Positions 7,901-8,981 of a stretch of DNA of 8,981 bases are shown in pieces. This stretch comes from Planctomycetota bacterium (GTDB taxonomy: Bacteria; Planctomycetota; PUPC01; JABMSA01): NCBI GenBank assembly GCA_013202185.1, contig JABMSA010000660.1, forward strand, positions 1-8,981, in the 5' to 3' direction. The notes beneath the pieces are model-generated. The model searched no databases, was not told where the DNA came from, and saw only the letters and a program-made list of their open reading frames with translations. Numbering within the stretch: the first letter of the stretch is position 1; the number at the start of each line of letters is the position of its first letter. Both the position numbers and the translations under genes were made by a program.

Positions 7901-8461
7901 CTCACCCGGACGGCAGGTGAAAAGACCTGAACGTTTCGTGGCGTACAGCGACAGCCCGAACTCGTTTGTTCGGCGGTTGAATGTGACAACCTTTTCTGTC
8001 TGCCTGGTCTGGACATTTACCCGCCGCAGTTCACCGGGCACGTCAATGTAGTAAATCCATTGGCCGTCTTGTCCGTAGGGCCACTGGATGCAGGGCAGCG
8101 CGCGATCCCACTGGTTGTGCTCAATTCCCCACTTCAACTGCAACACGGGTATCGCGGGGCCGCCATTGATGTTCATGACGGCTACAGTGCCGTCCTTTCT
8201 GGTGAAAGCCACGCGATCACCCAGCGGGCCGATGCAGGCAAACCCGGCGTCGCCCCCGGTGTAGATCGGTGTGGACCCCACCACCTTTCCGTCCCTTATG
8301 TCAGTCCGGATGAGATCGCCGAACCGCGGGGCGTGGATAGCATTCGGCTGCTCCTGCTTCCAGTGTGTGGTGATAGCGATGCCGTCGACAGCGCCAACGC
8401 GTGACATGTTCAGCACCGCCAGCGCCACAGCAGTCCACAGAGCCCTGGAGAACAACATCAT
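4946..8461 (-). CDS. Large secreted mosaic protein: beta-propeller, PKD, LamG-like and Ig-like parts, 1171 aa
   Basis: Start ATG 8461 has AGGA (8473-8470) eight bases upstream and opens a signal peptide MMLFSRALWTAVALAVL... with cleavage likely after VGA (Ala24). Residues 30-330 have TolB/WD40-like propeller repeats (GDRVAFTRKDGTVAVMNING, VSVSPNGSYIAANNG). A PKD domain covers 331-405, with WTWDFGD at 355-361 and HTFRKPGSYTVAA at 378-390. Residues 500-725 form a first LamG/concanavalin A-like domain (CYLNGKPVKQ, WRGTLEAAAIS). Residues 735-850 are an unassigned domain (EYAVEKVVRGEFRGEKIRVA). An Ig-like domain spans 850-952 (WSAAGGG, GTIDEAGLFTSTG). From 965 to the end lies a second LamG-like region in unusual order. 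No catalytic motif is apparent, so a surface binding or scaffold role is likely. It is exported and Trp-rich, consistent with polysaccharide contact. It follows the GH29 remnant by 29 bp and precedes the 310-aa gene by 72 bp, so co-transcription is probable. Domain boundaries are approximate. Confidence 0.85.
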   Translation of the reverse strand: MMLFSRALWTAVALAVLNMSRVGAVDGIAITTHWKQEQPNAIHAPRFGDLIRTDIRDGKVVGSTPIYTGGDAGFACIGPLGDRVAFTRKDGTVAVMNINGGPAIPVLQLKWGIEHNQWDRALPCIQWPYGQDGQWIYYIDVPGELRRVNVQTRQTEKVVTFNRRTNEFGLSLYATKRSGLFTCRPGEAEAPIYDLALGTGDLWRVPQFSEGGSCGVSVSPNGSYIAANNGGHTKCRIVDRNARIKFVFTINQWAGDAGDGSRMWQWFRWSVNSQEWIAVTQGGGGSGQDPMWYANAALYNWVKGEQIHLTRNPKGEFDSAGGFWDANAPIELALGLHFGEAPFTVKFPAVPEGNWTWDFGDSAGGSETEGAANGSVTHTFRKPGSYTVAARQGERVLRGKAEVSERRPPTGTAFMVDQAHLLVQFDEPVQLLPDAKQSLKSGLGIKGTKLAEEGRSMLIELGGRLSGDDRLVLKGVADRAQVPNPLTKTELSVAFRAWAGEPGLLFLWEARGEPNFCYDPQSQGFREVDLLTWKDARYDRNGGVVLNGGAAFALRAGAGIVSECTKGSAVTIRATITPANIYQGGSNDSRRIIGLNRAGGRIENVNFALGQEADKLVLHIRTRAPEARDGAGAVHRVELCTLANQAPNCVALSYQPGKLVCYLNGKPVKQTDRIRGTLSWGATDPKTGLHFGGREDVPFPWRGTLEAAAISSGFIEPGAAERYFTARHKVIKARKTPRRFELRARLLAATAVPKPADILPYHNALVVNEYAVEKVVRGEFRGEKIRVAHWGIVDSEHTDIAGAKVGDSTHFVVEAFAEHTELESEQLFDGLPPNYDAELYVDVTIRPSGPPRLVRITVRPSEVWLPLNDKFQFAATLLDQYGNPINSRIRWSAAGGGRITGPYGAGARFIECRQPGEGTIDEAGLFTSTGKPGAVTITAAGADDPSVMSSAVVGIGHYPAVNPAASVPLRLGMHNRGTAPFIGDIDRVRFYARALSAREVADHAAGKGLDEKDGLVADWTFDGPRNDAYPNLAGEGLAAKVVGEVQQVNDKDGGYVRLNGNGYLDVAPDTRLDVSTACTLEVWVRPVNKHNGCIVSKEIVWSWGFWFGLQWDTVFLDTLRGADHGWLSARSDFSSTTWTHLVAVLDVNGAHRIYSNGKLIGEHAAQPMVVR

Positions 8462-8490
8462 AACGCAGTTCCTGTTCGAGCGCGCACGGT

Positions 8491-8739
8491 CTACGATGCC
8501 GGGCGCGCGTCGTGTGCGGGCGCCGCCGCATGGCATCCGCCACAGTTATCTTTCCTCGGGATCGGTATAGCTCCAATCGAGTTCCTGGCGAGGCGGCTCG
8601 CCTTGCGCACGTCGGCGTGCCAGCGGCCGAGCTGAGAATAGAGGCCCCAATGAATGAACATGCCGAAGCGTGCTTCCTTGAACCATCGCAGGCGTGCGGC
8701 CTGGTCGTCCGTATGGGTAGTGTTTGCTGATTCAGTCAT
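8491..8739 (-). pseudogene. GH29 alpha-L-fucosidase remnant (N-terminal 40 residues only)
   Basis: Residues 15-39 (ARLRWFKEARFGMFIHWGLYS then QLGR) are the classic opening of GH29 alpha-L-fucosidases, whose His and Trp in FIHWG line the sugar pocket. After residue 39 the similarity stops and the reading continues with WHADVRKASRLARNSIGAIP to a stop at 8491-8493, 82 aa in all. Full enzymes have 400-500 residues with a nucleophile Asp near 200-240, so this cannot be active. ATG 8739 has AAGGAG (8750-8745) five bases upstream and the promoter candidate at 8783-8811. In the -1 frame, bases 8599-8546 read GEPPRQELDWSYTDPEER and then TAA, which looks like a real protein end. First position of the operon; translation of the short frame leads to the mosaic-protein start 29 bp downstream. 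Confidence 0.7.
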
Positions 8740-8782
8740 TCCTGCTCCTTGCGTTCGCGCTCGCGGGTTCGTTGGTGATGAA

Positions 8783-8811
8783 ACTATAGCAGAAGAGCGG
8801 AGAGTGTTCAA
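8783..8811 (-). promoter_or_regulatory. Candidate sigma-70 promoter of the minus-strand operon
   Basis: On the minus strand TTGAAC (8811-8806) and TATAGT (8788-8783) are 17 bp apart, and the -10 is extended by TGC (TGCTATAGT). The leader to ATG 8739 would be about 37 nt. It lies between the two-hairpin repeats at the right edge and the GH29 remnant, and would drive the remnant, the mosaic protein, the 310-aa gene and the SGNH gene. Confidence 0.5.
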
Positions 8812-8859
8812 GTCCAAGAGGCAGCGAGCGCTGACGAAGGCGATCCCACGTCATTCGAC

Positions 8860-8905
8860 CCCACGGCTCACGCCGTGGGCAATTGTTATGCCGCCCTGCC
8901 GGGCT
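8860..8905 (-). repeat. Two-hairpin intergenic element, copy A
   Basis: Read on the minus strand, AGCCC-GGCA-GGGC (8905-8893) is a first hairpin, followed by GGCATAACAATT and a second hairpin with stem CCCACGGC / GCCGTGGG (8879-8872 and 8867-8860) and loop GTGA (8871-8868), a GNRA-type tetraloop if transcribed on this strand. The eight-base second stem is perfect. It is in inverted orientation to copy B, 27 bp away. The layout resembles dispersed intergenic repeats I recall from Planctomycetes and Verrucomicrobia. Confidence 0.75.
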
Positions 8906-8932
8906 GGATCAATGTGCGACGGCCAACGATCG

Positions 8933-8980
8933 AGCTCCGAAGGAGCGACATAATGATAGCCCATAGCGTGAGCTATGGGT
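8933..8980 (+). repeat. Two-hairpin intergenic element, copy B
   Basis: On the plus strand, GCTCC-GAA-GGAGC (8934-8946) is a first hairpin, then GACATAATGATA, then a second hairpin with perfect stem CCCATAGC / GCTATGGG (8960-8967 and 8972-8979) and loop GTGA (8968-8971). It shares layout, spacing, the xGACATAA-type linker and the GTGA loop with copy A while its stem bases differ in paired fashion. It runs to the window's right edge, so more copies may follow. Confidence 0.75.
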
Positions 8981-8981
8981 A

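Noticed and set aside
1..8981. CRISPR array, tRNA, rRNA, insertion sequence or toxin-antitoxin pair
   Set aside because: No regularly spaced direct repeats, cloverleaf, rRNA-like sequence, transposase or small paired genes were seen.

Overview
The window looks like an accessory carbohydrate-degradation locus from a GC-rich bacterium of the planctomycete or wider PVC type. The evidence is a mix of a GH78 alpha-L-rhamnosidase, GH3 and GH29 glycosidase remnants, an SGNH-type esterase, a very large secreted mosaic protein with PKD, LamG-like and Ig-like parts, and dispersed two-hairpin intergenic repeats of a kind I associate with Planctomycetes, Verrucomicrobia and relatives. No marker gene is present, so the taxonomy is inference.

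Layout. Bases 1-2155 (minus) hold most of a GH78 alpha-L-rhamnosidase gene. Its 3' end lies beyond the left edge, and a one-base frame change near 1407 splits it. Bases 2156-2395 are a divergent intergenic region with a promoter candidate on each strand, a dyad and a run of nine C. A plus-strand gene starts at 2396 like a GH3 beta-glycosidase but loses that homology after about 79 codons. Convergent with it, and running leftward from a promoter near 8783-8811, lies a probable minus-strand operon: GH29 alpha-L-fucosidase remnant (8739-8491), 1171-residue secreted mosaic protein (8461-4946), 310-residue protein of an uncharacterised family (4873-3941), and SGNH hydrolase (3813-2749). The right edge (8860-8980) carries two inverted copies of a two-hairpin element whose stems covary.

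How it fits together. The enzymes suggest use of a complex, probably acylated, rhamnose- and fucose-containing polysaccharide: rhamnosidase and SGNH esterase acting on side groups, and the secreted mosaic protein possibly binding substrate at the surface. However, all three glycosidase genes are disrupted: GH78 by one frame change that leaves about 470 downstream codons open, GH3 and GH29 by loss of nearly the whole catalytic domain. The two short remnants still have good ribosome binding sites and promoter candidates. Either the locus is decaying, or the sequence has indel errors or assembly joins; these cannot be separated from sequence alone.

The strongest structural signal outside the genes is the covarying inverted repeat pair at the right end.
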